Source: an uncultured Pseudomonadales bacterium (GTDB lineage: Bacteria; Pseudomonadota; Gammaproteobacteria; Pseudomonadales; Porticoccaceae). From it: a stretch of DNA of 18,576 bases. Under the pieces are notes generated by a model. The model ran no database searches, was not told the origin of the DNA, and saw nothing but the letters and a program-made list of their open reading frames with translations. This document shows, one piece after another, positions 1 to 8,036 of the stretch. A program made the position numbers and the translations under genes. Numbering within the stretch: position 1 is the first letter of the stretch; every line of letters starts with the position of its first letter. The stretch spans positions 1 through 18,576 of the forward strand of contig CALLDA010000014.1 of the NCBI GenBank assembly GCA_937998635.1. Reading direction: 5' to 3'.

Positions 1-1
1 T

Positions 2-1111
2 TATTTCGCCACGTCCCACGGCAAATTTGACGGCGGGCTGGTCGTGACTGCTAGTCATAATCCCATGGATTATAACTGCATGAAGTTTGTCCTTGAGCAG
101 TCGCGGCCGATTAGTGGTGACGATGGCTTGCCAGAAATTAAAGCCCTTGCCGAGTGCGGTGACTTTACTGAACCTGTTAGCCGAGGCTCGGTGAGTAGGG
201 CAGAAGATAAAACTGCCTATATTGAACATTTACAAACTTACCTTGACCAGGACGCATTGCAGCCCCTGAAGGTCGTTGTCAATGCGGGCAACGGGGGTGC
301 CGGATCAATCGTTGATTTATTAGAAGCTTCCCTGCCACTGAGTTTTATCAAAGTGCATCACCAGCCAGATGGTCATTTTCCCAATGGCGTGCCGAATCCT
401 TTGCTTGAAGAAAATCGCGTTGCTACCGCCCAGGCAGTACGAGATGAGCAAGCTGATCTGGGTATCGCCTGGGATGGCGATTTTGATCGCTGCTTTTTCT
501 TTGATGAGCATGGTGAGTTTATCGAAGGCTATTACCTGGTTGGCCTCTTAGCTGAAGCATTCCTGAAGAAACGCGGTGCTGCTGCAGTAGTGCACGATCC
601 TCGCCTGACCTGGAATACCATCGATATCGTCGAAAAATTGCATGGCACTGCCGTACAGAGTAAAACCGGCCATGCCTTTATTAAGCAGGTCATGCGTGAC
701 CACGATGCGGTGTACGGCGGAGAGATGAGTGCTCATCATTACTTTCGGGATTTTGCTTACTGCGATAGCGGCATGATTCCCTGGCTGCTAGTGGTTGAAC
801 TGTTGTCAGTCAGCGGTAAACCCCTGTCAGAACTGGTGGCAGAGCGTCAGGCGGCTTACCCGGTGAGTGGGGAGATTAACCGCTCGGTGAGTGATGCGGC
901 ACAAGTGCTCAAAAATATTGAAACCCATTATGCTACCAAGGCCCAATCGATCGATAAAACCGATGGCGTCAGTATGGAGTTTGCCCAGTGGCGTTTTAAT
1001 GTGCGCATGTCCAATACTGAGCCTTTGGTGAGGCTCAATGTAGAAAGCCGTGGCGATCAGACCTTGATGCAAGTTAAAACTGCGGAGATTCTGGCAATGA
1101 TTGAAGCTTAA
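2..1111 (+). CDS. cpsG: Phosphomannomutase, CpsG/ManB type (5' end missing)
   Basis: Interconverts mannose-6-phosphate and mannose-1-phosphate, feeding GDP-mannose for surface polysaccharides; related enzymes also act on glucose phosphates. The reading frame is open from base 2, before the first possible start at 44, so the gene begins outside the window; by comparison with E. coli CpsG roughly 85-90 N-terminal residues are missing. Visible landmarks are the phosphoserine loop TASHNP (47-64), the metal loop DGDFDR (about 475-492), the sugar-binding stretch GGEMSAHHYFRDFAYCDSGM, and the C-terminal phosphate loop SNTEPLVRLNVES. The whole fragment aligns with CpsG rather than with shorter AlgC-type mutases, but substrate preference cannot be proved from sequence. 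After the active-site loop the usual NGMK reads NCMK. The gene ends tail to tail with pntB at a shared terminator. Confidence 0.93.
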   Translation, partial: YFATSHGKFDGGLVVTASHNPMDYNCMKFVLEQSRPISGDDGLPEIKALAECGDFTEPVSRGSVSRAEDKTAYIEHLQTYLDQDALQPLKVVVNAGNGGAGSIVDLLEASLPLSFIKVHHQPDGHFPNGVPNPLLEENRVATAQAVRDEQADLGIAWDGDFDRCFFFDEHGEFIEGYYLVGLLAEAFLKKRGAAAVVHDPRLTWNTIDIVEKLHGTAVQSKTGHAFIKQVMRDHDAVYGGEMSAHHYFRDFAYCDSGMIPWLLVVELLSVSGKPLSELVAERQAAYPVSGEINRSVSDAAQVLKNIETHYATKAQSIDKTDGVSMEFAQWRFNVRMSNTEPLVRLNVESRGDQTLMQVKTAEILAMIEA

Positions 1112-1157
1112 TTAACGCTTGCCTAAACAACTCAAATAAAAGAATCAAGTTAAAACG

Positions 1158-1198
1158 CAGTCAATAAAAAAGCCCTTAACGGGCTTTTTTATTGACTG
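1158..1198. terminator. Bidirectional intrinsic terminator between cpsG and pntB
   Basis: A perfect 18-bp inverted repeat (arms 1158-1175 and 1181-1198) encloses a 5-nt loop, TTAAC. The core is AAAAAGCCC / GGGCTTTTT, so either strand gives a GC stem followed by a run of U. It lies between two convergent genes and should stop transcription from both sides. Confidence 0.9.
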
Positions 1199-1235
1199 CT
1201 AAAATCCTCTTAGACAGTCTATGTCAAATCATGAG

Positions 1236-2636
1236 CTAGGCCAGATCAAGATTCGCGGTAATATCGATAACGGCTTTTTTACCATCGCCAAAGACCATTA
1301 AGCAATTGTCCATGGCAAACAGTGGGTTGGGCAAACCGGCAAAGCCAGGGCTCATGGAACGTTTGATTACCACTACCGTGTTGGCCTTGTCGACATTAAG
1401 AATCGGCATACCGTAAATCGGGCTGCCTTTGTCTTCACGGGCCATGGGGTTGGTGACGTCGTTGGCACCGATCACGATAGCTACGTCGGTTTGATCGAAG
1501 GTGGGGTTGATTTGATCCATTTCGACCATTTTATCGTAGGGGACCTCCGCCTCTGCAAGCAATACGTTCATATGTCCGGGCATACGTCCGGCTACTGGAT
1601 GTATAGCGTATTCGACCTCTATGCCACGTGCTTCCATTACGTCAGCCAGTTCGCGAACAGCGTGTTGAGCCTGAGCCATAGCCATACCAAAGCCGGGCAC
1701 GATAACCACTCGTCGGGCAGTTTCGAGGATCATGGAGATCTCTTCTGCCTGAGCACTTTTAACCTTGCCGCCGTAGACTTCGTCGGCATCGATAGCTTCG
1801 CTGCCTTCGGCCATTACGCCGAATAAGACATTGGTGAGCGAGCGATTCATGGCGACACACATGATGTTGGTCAGGATGAGACCTGAAGCACCAACCAGTG
1901 AGCCAGTCACAATCAACACGGTATTGCCCAGGATAAAACCAGCCGCAGCAGCGGCGATACCTGAGTAGGAGTTCAACAGTGCAATGACTACCGGCATATC
2001 AGCGCCACCAATGGGCAGTACCAGCGTTAGGCCGAGGAGGATGGCCAGCGCGACCAGGGTCCAAAATAAGGGGCTGTTAGCGGGGTTCATGCAGAGCAGC
2101 ACAAGTATTGCGATGGATGCAATAAAAATAGCGGCGTTGAGAAACTTCATACCTGAAAAACCAATGCCCTGGCCAGATATCAATTCCTGCAGTTTGGCAA
2201 AGGCCACCAGGCTGCCCGACATAGTGACCGCGCCAATCAGTACGGTAATCATCACAAAAGATACCGCCAGAGTGCCCATAATATCGCTGGTGTAGCCGCT
2301 ACCTTCCATAGCAAGAAAATAACTGGCCGAGGCGAGACCCAGAGAAGCACCGCCGCCGCAGCCATTAAGCAGGGCAACCATCTGTGGCATCGAAGTCATC
2401 TGTACACGCGTGGCCATTAGACCGCCCAATACACCGCCAGTAATCATGCCTGCGACAATGTATTCATAACTGATGATGTTGCGATCCAGCAAAGTGATAA
2501 CCACAGCAACCAGCATACCGGTGGCTGATAAGGTGTTGCCGCGTACCGCAGTTTTTGGTTTGGTCAGGCCTTTAATGCCGAGTACAAAAAGAACGGCGGC
2601 GGCCAGGTAGACTAAACTTACAATAGAGTCATTCAT
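1236..2636 (-). CDS. pntB: NAD(P) transhydrogenase subunit beta
   Basis: Inner-membrane subunit of the proton-translocating transhydrogenase, which uses the proton gradient to move hydride from NADH to NADP+ and supply NADPH. The 466-residue product is close to the 462 of E. coli PntB. The N-terminal half is a series of hydrophobic glycine/alanine-rich membrane helices (domain II), starting right after the N-terminus. The last about 170 residues form the soluble NADP(H)-binding domain III, with the nucleotide-binding stretch VPGFGMAMAQAQH, then AGRMPGHMNVLLAEA and GANDVTNP. The ATG at 2636 lies 3 bases after the pntAB stop, so the two are translated from one message. The stop precedes the bidirectional terminator at 1158-1198. 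Confidence 0.97.
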   Translation of the reverse strand: MNDSIVSLVYLAAAVLFVLGIKGLTKPKTAVRGNTLSATGMLVAVVITLLDRNIISYEYIVAGMITGGVLGGLMATRVQMTSMPQMVALLNGCGGGASLGLASASYFLAMEGSGYTSDIMGTLAVSFVMITVLIGAVTMSGSLVAFAKLQELISGQGIGFSGMKFLNAAIFIASIAILVLLCMNPANSPLFWTLVALAILLGLTLVLPIGGADMPVVIALLNSYSGIAAAAAGFILGNTVLIVTGSLVGASGLILTNIMCVAMNRSLTNVLFGVMAEGSEAIDADEVYGGKVKSAQAEEISMILETARRVVIVPGFGMAMAQAQHAVRELADVMEARGIEVEYAIHPVAGRMPGHMNVLLAEAEVPYDKMVEMDQINPTFDQTDVAIVIGANDVTNPMAREDKGSPIYGMPILNVDKANTVVVIKRSMSPGFAGLPNPLFAMDNCLMVFGDGKKAVIDITANLDLA

Positions 2637-2639
2637 TGT

Positions 2640-2924
2640 TTAGTCTCTCCTTTTAAACATGGCGAGCATGCGGTTGGTGACCAGATAGCCGCCGATAACG
2701 TTCAGAGTCGCCATGACAACAGCCGCAAAACCCAGGATATGAACGAGCGTTGATGCCTCGCCCGCGCCTGCAGCCAATACGGCTCCGACCAGAGTGATCC
2801 CGGAGATAGCATTGGTGCCCGACATAAGCGGGGTGTGTAAGGTGGGCGGCACTTTGGTGATCAGCTCGACGCCCAGAAACAGCGAGAGCACGAACAAGGC
2901 CAGTTGCATAATCAGTAATTCCAT
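2640..2924 (-). CDS. pntAB: NAD(P) transhydrogenase subunit alpha, membrane part
   Basis: A 94-residue membrane protein that corresponds to the C-terminal transmembrane part of the fused E. coli PntA. Three hydrophobic segments are visible, with the conserved stretch VPPTLHTPLMSGTNAISGI between the first and second and NVIGGYLVTNRML near the end. Together with PntB it forms the proton channel domain. The start codon overlaps the stop of pntAA by one base (TGATG at 2922-2926), which implies translational coupling. An SD-like GGGAGG in the end of pntAA precedes the start. The same segment has a longer reading in another frame, which is only a shadow. Confidence 0.96.
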   Translation of the reverse strand: MELLIMQLALFVLSLFLGVELITKVPPTLHTPLMSGTNAISGITLVGAVLAAGAGEASTLVHILGFAAVVMATLNVIGGYLVTNRMLAMFKRRD

Positions 2925-4141
2925 CAGGAAGCCTCCCCTGTTGATTCGTCGGTTGTGTCTGTTGCCGGCTCAGGCTCTGGCAAGGCGGGTAAACCCACCA
3001 GTTCCCGCATTCTTCTATGGGGCACTTCATTGCCGTGAGCGATGACGGTTTCGTAAATGATTTCGTCCTCAAAATCCAGCTTCAGATTATTGTCATCGTC
3101 GAGTAGATGACCAAGCAGGATTTCCATGTTTTTGCCATACATCTGACTGGCATGGGTCGGCATGGTCGATGCGAAGTTGTCAGGGCCGAGGATGGTGACG
3201 CCGTGAGCAACAACGACTTCGCCCAGCTTGGTCAGCTCGCAGTTACCACCGCGTTCAGCGGCCAGATCGACGATCACCGCTCCACGCTTCATTCTTTCTA
3301 CCATCGCTGTGGTGACCAATATAGGTGATTTAGCACCGGGTATAGCGGCAGTTGTGATCACCAGATCCTGCTCAGCGATCACCTGAGTGAGCTGCTCCTG
3401 TTGACGAGCAATAAATTCCGCGCTTTGCTCTTTCGCATAACCACCTTTGTCTTCAGATTCATCGGTTTCCAGGTCCAGCTCTACGGGCTTGGCACCTACC
3501 GACAGGATTTGTTCGCGAGCTGCGGGGCGCACATCGTAGGCTTCAACCACACCACCAAGGCGTTTGGCCGTTGCGCAGGCCTGCAGACCGGCAACGCCAA
3601 CGCCCATTATCAGGGTGCGCATCGGGTTGAGTGTGCCGGCGGCGGTCATCAGCATTGGCATAATACGCGGCGCGTGGCTGGCGCCCAGTACCACTGCTTT
3701 ATAGCCCGCCAGTGTCGCCATGGATGACAGGACGTCCATGCTTTGAGCGCGGCTGATACGCGGCACCAGCTCCATCGCGATAGCGGTGGCGCCTGTACCG
3801 GCCATTTTTTCGGAGACCTTGGGTCCGCCGAGAGGATCCATCATGCCAGCGACGAGTTGGCCGGGTTTTATCGATGCCAGATCATCATCACCGTTAATTT
3901 CATTGGCGCCAAAAGACTGCACCTGCATGATGATATCGGCGTCTGCAAAAATGCTGCTGCGCTCATTCTTTAGAGACGCGCCTGCGGCTTCGTATTGATC
4001 ATCCATAAAACCAGCGGCTTCGCCAGCGCCGCTTTCGATGATGAAATCGATTCCTTTTTGCGTCCAGACCTGGACGTTGGCGGGAGTCATGGCGACCCGG
4101 TTTTCACCGGGTTTGATTTCCCGGGGTATGCCTATAATCAC
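2924..4141 (-). CDS. pntAA: NAD(P) transhydrogenase subunit alpha, NAD(H)-binding part
   Basis: Soluble NAD(H)-binding domain I of the transhydrogenase, encoded separately from its membrane part as in Pseudomonas and Rhodospirillum. It has 405 residues and opens with the family signature IGIPREIKPGENRVAMTP. It then shows SRAQSMDVLSSMATLAGYKA, the Rossmann loop GVGVAGLQACATAKRLG and DLVITTAAIPGAKSPIL, and ends in a short acidic Ala/Glu/Pro tail. The start is GTG, with GGGGA about 8 bases upstream; no in-frame ATG fits better. It is first of three tightly packed genes (pntAA-pntAB-pntB). The 200-base leader holds two inverted repeats that may be regulatory. Confidence 0.96.
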   Translation of the reverse strand: MIIGIPREIKPGENRVAMTPANVQVWTQKGIDFIIESGAGEAAGFMDDQYEAAGASLKNERSSIFADADIIMQVQSFGANEINGDDDLASIKPGQLVAGMMDPLGGPKVSEKMAGTGATAIAMELVPRISRAQSMDVLSSMATLAGYKAVVLGASHAPRIMPMLMTAAGTLNPMRTLIMGVGVAGLQACATAKRLGGVVEAYDVRPAAREQILSVGAKPVELDLETDESEDKGGYAKEQSAEFIARQQEQLTQVIAEQDLVITTAAIPGAKSPILVTTAMVERMKRGAVIVDLAAERGGNCELTKLGEVVVAHGVTILGPDNFASTMPTHASQMYGKNMEILLGHLLDDDNNLKLDFEDEIIYETVIAHGNEVPHRRMRELVGLPALPEPEPATDTTDESTGEAS

Positions 4142-4184
4142 AATGTATTCCCCTTTCTGATGGCTTGGTTTTGAGTAGTCGTTA

Positions 4185-4208
4185 TCGCGCTAAGGGTACT
4201 TAGCGCGA
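4185..4208. promoter_or_regulatory. Perfect inverted repeat in the pntAA leader
   Basis: Two 10-bp arms (4185-4194 and 4199-4208, TCGCGCTAAG / CTTAGCGCGA) flank a 4-base spacer. No U-run follows on either strand, so it does not look like a terminator. It lies about 45 bases before the pntAA start and just downstream of a weak -10-like TATTCT on the minus strand. An operator for a dimeric regulator or a leader hairpin are both possible; no known consensus is recognised. Confidence 0.4.
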
Positions 4209-4222
4209 GAATAAAATGTTAA

Positions 4223-4291
4223 CAGGGTGCTAAAAAGGTCGGCCACTCTACCTTAAAAGTCATAAAAAGGACAGCCTGTTTCAGCACCCTG
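4223..4291. repeat. Spaced 9-bp inverted repeat in the pgi-pntAA gap
   Basis: CAGGGTGCT at 4223-4231 and its exact complement AGCACCCTG at 4283-4291 bracket a 51-base AT-rich segment. In the minus-strand transcript this could close a long stem-loop between pgi and pntAA. No U-run follows either arm directly. Function is unknown, and a 9-bp match over this distance could be chance. Confidence 0.3.
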
Positions 4292-4357
4292 AGGATGATC
4301 TTAAGTGCTTGATAAAGAAAAGATAATCGAGTTTTATTTTTGTAGTTTTTCTAGCTT

Positions 4358-6019
4358 TTATCGAGGTGGGCGAGAGTTATGTAAGTAGGCTAACAGAGCG
4401 CTAGTTGAGCTATCCAATTGATTATGCCGGGCAGAGTCTGATTCAGGCGCGTTTAGTAAGGAGAATAACTCCGTGCCCATTTCTTTGCCCAGTTCCACGC
4501 CCCATTGGTCAAAGGCATTGATATTCCAGATGACACTTTGTACATAAACACTGTGTTCGTAAAAGGCCAGTAGTGAGCCCAGTGAGTGAGGCTTTAACTC
4601 ATCCAGCAACAGTGTGTTACTGGGGCGGTTTCCGGGCACAGCGTGGTGTCTGGCGAGCAGCTGGGCCTGGCTTTCACTGGCACCCTTAGTTAGTAATTCC
4701 TCATGAGCCTGGGCGATCGACTTACCTTGCATGAGCGCTTTACTCTGGGCCAGGCAATTACTGAGCAGTTGTTGGTGACTGCTGGCTTCGCAGTGAGCTG
4801 TCCGGGTAGTAATAAAATCGATGGGGGTGGTTTCGGTGCCTTGTAAAAGCAGTTGGTGGAAGGAGTGTTGGCCATTAGTACCTTCACTGCCCCAGATCAC
4901 CTGGCCAGTGGGGTAGGGGATGTTCAGGCCTTCTTTTGTAGTGCTTTTACCCAGGCTTTCCATGACTAATTGCTGTAGGTAATCAGGCAGTCGCCGGAGT
5001 TTATGGACGTAGGGCAGCACCGCCCGACTTTTGTAGTCGCGAAAATTGATATGCCAGATGGTCTGTAGGCCATGTAGTACGGGGAGGTTGCGCGCGAAAG
5101 GAGTCTCGCAAAAGTGCTTATCCATCTCCTGCGCGCCGCCTAGAACTTGTTTAAAGACTTCCGGCCCGAGAGTAATTGCGAGGGGCAAACCGATGGCTGA
5201 CCACAATGAGAAGCGGCCGCCGACCCAATCCTCAACCGGGAATATCCGCTCGGGTGAAATACCCAGGGCAACAGCGCCTGCGCGATGGCCGGTTGCGGCG
5301 ACAAAGTGCCGGGCGATATCCTGTTCCGTAATGCCTGCCTCGCGAAGCCAGGTTTTCGCGGTGTTGGCGTTAGTGAGTGTTTCCAGGGTCGAGAAGCTTT
5401 TTGATGAAACAATGAACAGGGTCGTGTCCGGCGAACACCGGGGCAAAACGGCAGATAAGTCGTCGCTATCTATATTGGCGACAAAATGGCTATGAATACT
5501 GGGGAGGTGAAGCTCAGGAAATGCCTCAACCGCCAGTCTGGGGCCAAGGTCGGAGCCTCCGATACCGAGATTTACGATATTCTCGAAGGGTTTGCCGGTA
5601 CTGCCTCTTATCGTCCCCTGCCGCACTTGTTCGGCAAACTCACAGACTTGCTTAAGGACACTGCTGGCCTCCTGATCGACACCACTCTTGCCTTGCCCAC
5701 CACTGCGCAAGGCAGTATGAAGAGCGGGTCGATTCTCTGTGTTATTGACCGGCTTGCCATCAAAGAGATCATTGATAGCGGTAGTTAAATTGGCAGTGTC
5801 TGCAAGGTCAAACAATAGCGCTAAGGTCTGTTCTGTCAGATGATCCTTGGAATAGTCAAAGTAAATGTTGCTGGATCGGGCTGAAAACTGACTGCCCCTT
5901 TGGGGGTTCGCGGCAAAGAGTTGATTGAGGGTGGTTTGCTGGAGTGTTTCAGCATGACGCTGCAAGGCCTTCCAGGCGGGGCTGGTATCGATCTGGGGGG
6001 GTGTTGGATCTGTGCTCAT
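4358..6019 (-). CDS. pgi: Glucose-6-phosphate isomerase
   Basis: Interconverts glucose-6-phosphate and fructose-6-phosphate in glycolysis, gluconeogenesis and precursor supply for sugar nucleotides; cytosolic. From the ATG at 6019 it has 553 residues (E. coli 549). Both family signatures are present: DWVGGRFSLWSAIG at 264-277, and a C-terminal signature that includes NAFDQWGVELGKEMG. The likely catalytic residues are Glu354 (in VMESLGK), His385 (in GTNGQHSFHQ) and Lys512 (in GVELGKEMG), matching Glu355, His386 and Lys514 of E. coli. A GTG at 6064 would add 15 residues but has no ribosome-binding site, whereas AAGGA precedes the ATG at 6019. It lies 105 bases after ispB on the same strand with no terminator between, so cotranscription is likely. 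Confidence 0.96.
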   Translation of the reverse strand: MSTDPTPPQIDTSPAWKALQRHAETLQQTTLNQLFAANPQRGSQFSARSSNIYFDYSKDHLTEQTLALLFDLADTANLTTAINDLFDGKPVNNTENRPALHTALRSGGQGKSGVDQEASSVLKQVCEFAEQVRQGTIRGSTGKPFENIVNLGIGGSDLGPRLAVEAFPELHLPSIHSHFVANIDSDDLSAVLPRCSPDTTLFIVSSKSFSTLETLTNANTAKTWLREAGITEQDIARHFVAATGHRAGAVALGISPERIFPVEDWVGGRFSLWSAIGLPLAITLGPEVFKQVLGGAQEMDKHFCETPFARNLPVLHGLQTIWHINFRDYKSRAVLPYVHKLRRLPDYLQQLVMESLGKSTTKEGLNIPYPTGQVIWGSEGTNGQHSFHQLLLQGTETTPIDFITTRTAHCEASSHQQLLSNCLAQSKALMQGKSIAQAHEELLTKGASESQAQLLARHHAVPGNRPSNTLLLDELKPHSLGSLLAFYEHSVYVQSVIWNINAFDQWGVELGKEMGTELFSLLNAPESDSARHNQLDSSTSALLAYLHNSRPPR

Positions 6020-6124
6020 ACTTCCTTGTGCTCCGGTGGCTGGCAACGGGATTGATGTTATCACCCGAACTAATCATGCACATCTACATTAATAGAAGTA
6101 CAACGGAGTGTTGTTAGTGCCCTG

Positions 6125-7087
6125 TTAGTAGCTTCTATCTACAGCAAAGTCGGCGAGGTCCAGCATGGCGCTGTGGTACTTCGATGGTGGCAGGACATTA
6201 AGGCATTGCTTGGCTTGTCGAGCTTGTTCTTTGGCCGCAGCGAAGGTGTAGTCGAGAGAGGCGGTGTCCTTAATAATGTCGATAACTGCGGGCAATTGCG
6301 CCCCGTCCTGGGCCTGTATCGCCTTGCGCAAGAGCTGGTTTTGGGCTTCTGATCCACACCTCATTGCCTGGATAATAGGCAGTGTCATCTTACCTTCTGC
6401 CAGATCATCCCCGGTGTTTTTGCCCAGGTTGGTGTTATCGCTGGTGTAATCAAGGGCGTCGTCGATCAGTTGGAAGGCCAGACCCAGGTGCCATCCATAA
6501 TTGCTTAAAGCTGCGCAAGTCTCGGCATCAGTTTCACCGAGCAGCGCTGCGCTATGCCCAGCTCCTTTAAACAGCTGAGCAGTTTTGCTGCCAATCACTT
6601 GTAGATAGGCGGACTCGCTGAGATTTGGGTCGCCTATATTTACTAACTGCTGAACCTCGCCTTCAGAAATAATATTGGTGGTGTCAGCAAGTATGCGCAT
6701 TACATCGAGGTTGCCGAGGCCGACCATCATCTGAAAGGCGCGGCTATACAGGAAGTCGCCAACTAATACGCTGGGCGCATTGCCCCACTGGGCATTAGCG
6801 GTGAATCGACCACGACGTAATTCTGAGGTGTCGACGACATCATCGTGGAGCAGTGTGGCGGTGTGAATAAATTCAATAATGACGGCCAGATCAATATGCC
6901 TGCGGCCACTATAATTACAGGCTTTTGCAGCGAGCAATACCAGCAGTGGGCGCAGCCGCTTACCACCCGCTTTTATAAGGTAGTGACCGATGTTTTCGAC
7001 CAGGCCAACTTCTGAATGGAGTTGATCAATAATCAGCTGGTTGACTGCTTCGAAATCGTCCCTGACAGTGTCTCGAAATGACAGCAT
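6125..7087 (-). CDS. ispB: All-trans polyprenyl (octaprenyl-type) diphosphate synthase
   Basis: Adds isopentenyl diphosphate units to make the long prenyl tail of ubiquinone and menaquinone. The 320-residue protein is collinear with E. coli IspB. It has GGKRLRPLLVLLAA, the first aspartate-rich motif DDVVD at 82-86 within HTATLLHDDVVD, GDFLYSRAFQMM, and the second aspartate-rich motif DDALD at 209-213 within FQLIDDALDY. Chain length (C8 or C9) cannot be read reliably. The ATG at 7087 has no clear ribosome-binding site, and the predicted transcript leader is only about 28 bases. It is divergent from rplU, the usual gammaproteobacterial arrangement, and is driven by a strong-looking promoter at 7123-7151. 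Confidence 0.94.
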   Translation of the reverse strand: MLSFRDTVRDDFEAVNQLIIDQLHSEVGLVENIGHYLIKAGGKRLRPLLVLLAAKACNYSGRRHIDLAVIIEFIHTATLLHDDVVDTSELRRGRFTANAQWGNAPSVLVGDFLYSRAFQMMVGLGNLDVMRILADTTNIISEGEVQQLVNIGDPNLSESAYLQVIGSKTAQLFKGAGHSAALLGETDAETCAALSNYGWHLGLAFQLIDDALDYTSDNTNLGKNTGDDLAEGKMTLPIIQAMRCGSEAQNQLLRKAIQAQDGAQLPAVIDIIKDTASLDYTFAAAKEQARQAKQCLNVLPPSKYHSAMLDLADFAVDRSY

Positions 7088-7122
7088 ATTATGAACAATA
7101 ATGTTGAGGCGCGTAGCGCGGC

Positions 7123-7151
7123 ATCCTAGGGCTGGGCACCGGGAGTGTCAA
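7123..7151 (-). promoter_or_regulatory. Sigma-70 promoter for ispB
   Basis: On the minus strand a perfect -35 TTGACA (7151-7146) and a -10 TAGGAT (7128-7123) are separated by 17 bases. Transcription would start near 7116, about 28 bases before the ispB ATG. A short CGCG-TAG-CGCG palindrome (7110-7120) lies right at the predicted start site. Confidence 0.75.
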
Positions 7152-7219
7152 GGCGATGAGCTCAGGTTGCTCGATATTTGGTAAGGAATTCAGGGCGGTA
7201 TTTTAGCTGCGATCAGCAC

Positions 7220-7248
7220 TTGCAGCGCGACGGCCTTTAACATAGAAT
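7220..7248 (+). promoter_or_regulatory. Sigma-70 promoter for rplU-rpmA
   Basis: A -35 TTGCAG (7220-7225) and a -10 TAGAAT (7243-7248) are separated by 17 bases. The start site would be near 7255, giving a leader of about 40 bases to the rplU ATG at 7296. Its direction and position fit the ribosomal protein pair. Confidence 0.7.
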
Positions 7249-7295
7249 TGCCGCCCTTCAAAAGCCAGCCTCAAGATAATAGTCAGGAGCGAAAC

Positions 7296-7610
7296 ATGTA
7301 CGCGGTAATAGTCAGTGGTGGTAAGCAGCATCGCGTTGAACCTGGCGAGTTATTGAAGCTCGAAAAGCTTGATGTGCCGACTGGCGACAGCATCGATTTT
7401 GATAAGATTTTACTGGTTGCAGATGGCGAGGCTATCAAAGTAGGCGCGCCCTATGTTGATGGTGGTAAAGTCAGTGCTGAAGTGGTCGCTCACGGGCGAG
7501 CTGACAAAGTGAAGATCATAAAATTCCGTCGTCGCAAGCACCATCGCAAGCAGATGGGCCACCGACAATGGTATACCGAGGTTAAAATTACCGGGATTAG
7601 TGCGGGTTAA
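7296..7610 (+). CDS. rplU: 50S ribosomal protein L21
   Basis: Large-subunit protein that binds 23S rRNA. The 104-residue product has the usual length (E. coli 103), begins MYAVIVSGGKQHRVEPGE, and has the conserved KIIKFRRRKHHRKQMGHRQ block near the end. The ATG at 7296 is chosen because CAGGAG (7284-7289) stands 6 bases before it and the protein start matches the family. A longer in-frame reading from 7248 would start inside the promoter -10 region. It is followed by rpmA after 61 bases. Confidence 0.97.
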   Translation: MYAVIVSGGKQHRVEPGELLKLEKLDVPTGDSIDFDKILLVADGEAIKVGAPYVDGGKVSAEVVAHGRADKVKIIKFRRRKHHRKQMGHRQWYTEVKITGISAG

Positions 7611-7671
7611 TTAGCGCTACAGATATATAGCTGAACTGGCGTAAAAAGACTTGATGAATCAGGAGTAAATT

Positions 7672-7929
7672 ATGGCGCATAAGAAAGCTGGTGGTAGTAC
7701 TCGTAACGGACGCGACTCAGAAAGTAAGCGGCTGGGTGTTAAGCGTTTTGGTGGCGAGCAGGTGAGAGCTGGGAACATTATCGTTAGACAGCGTGGTACG
7801 CGCTTTCATTCAGGCAGTAATACCGGTTTAGGTAAAGATCACACTATTTTTGCCACTGCTGATGGCGTCGTGCAATTTGTGCAACGTGGCCCAAATAACC
7901 GCAAGTTTATCGATATCGTACCGGCATAG
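7672..7929 (+). CDS. rpmA: 50S ribosomal protein L27
   Basis: Large-subunit protein whose N-terminal arm reaches the peptidyl-transferase centre. It has 85 residues, the standard length, and the conserved MAHKKAGGSTRNGRDSESKR start with no cleavable N-terminal extension of the Firmicutes kind. GNIIVRQRGTRFH follows in the middle. AGGAG at 7661-7665 lies 6 bases before the ATG. It forms a two-gene unit with rplU that ends at the strong terminator at 7961-7988. Confidence 0.98.
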   Translation: MAHKKAGGSTRNGRDSESKRLGVKRFGGEQVRAGNIIVRQRGTRFHSGSNTGLGKDHTIFATADGVVQFVQRGPNNRKFIDIVPA

Positions 7930-7960
7930 ATGTTATCGATGTAACACGGGATAGAATATT

Positions 7961-7988
7961 AAAAAGCCCCGCTTGCGGGGCTTTTTTT
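7961..7988 (+). terminator. Intrinsic terminator after rpmA
   Basis: The GC-rich stem GCCCCG / CGGGGC around the loop CTTG is preceded by five A and followed by seven T. It separates the ribosomal protein pair from obgE, which therefore needs its own promoter or read-through. Confidence 0.92.
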
Positions 7989-8036
7989 ATGGCCGCAAGG
8001 TATCATCCGGTAGCAAAGTTTAGGTGAGGACGTAAG

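Noticed and set aside
2653..3072. 139-codon minus-strand open frame across the pntAA/pntAB junction
   Set aside because: It is a shifted reading of two clear genes on the same strand. The protein is Arg/His/Gly-rich with no family resemblance.
5046..5788. Plus-strand open frames of 149 and 100 codons opposite pgi
   Set aside because: They lie fully inside the intact pgi gene on the other strand, have no recognisable domains, and are expected shadows.
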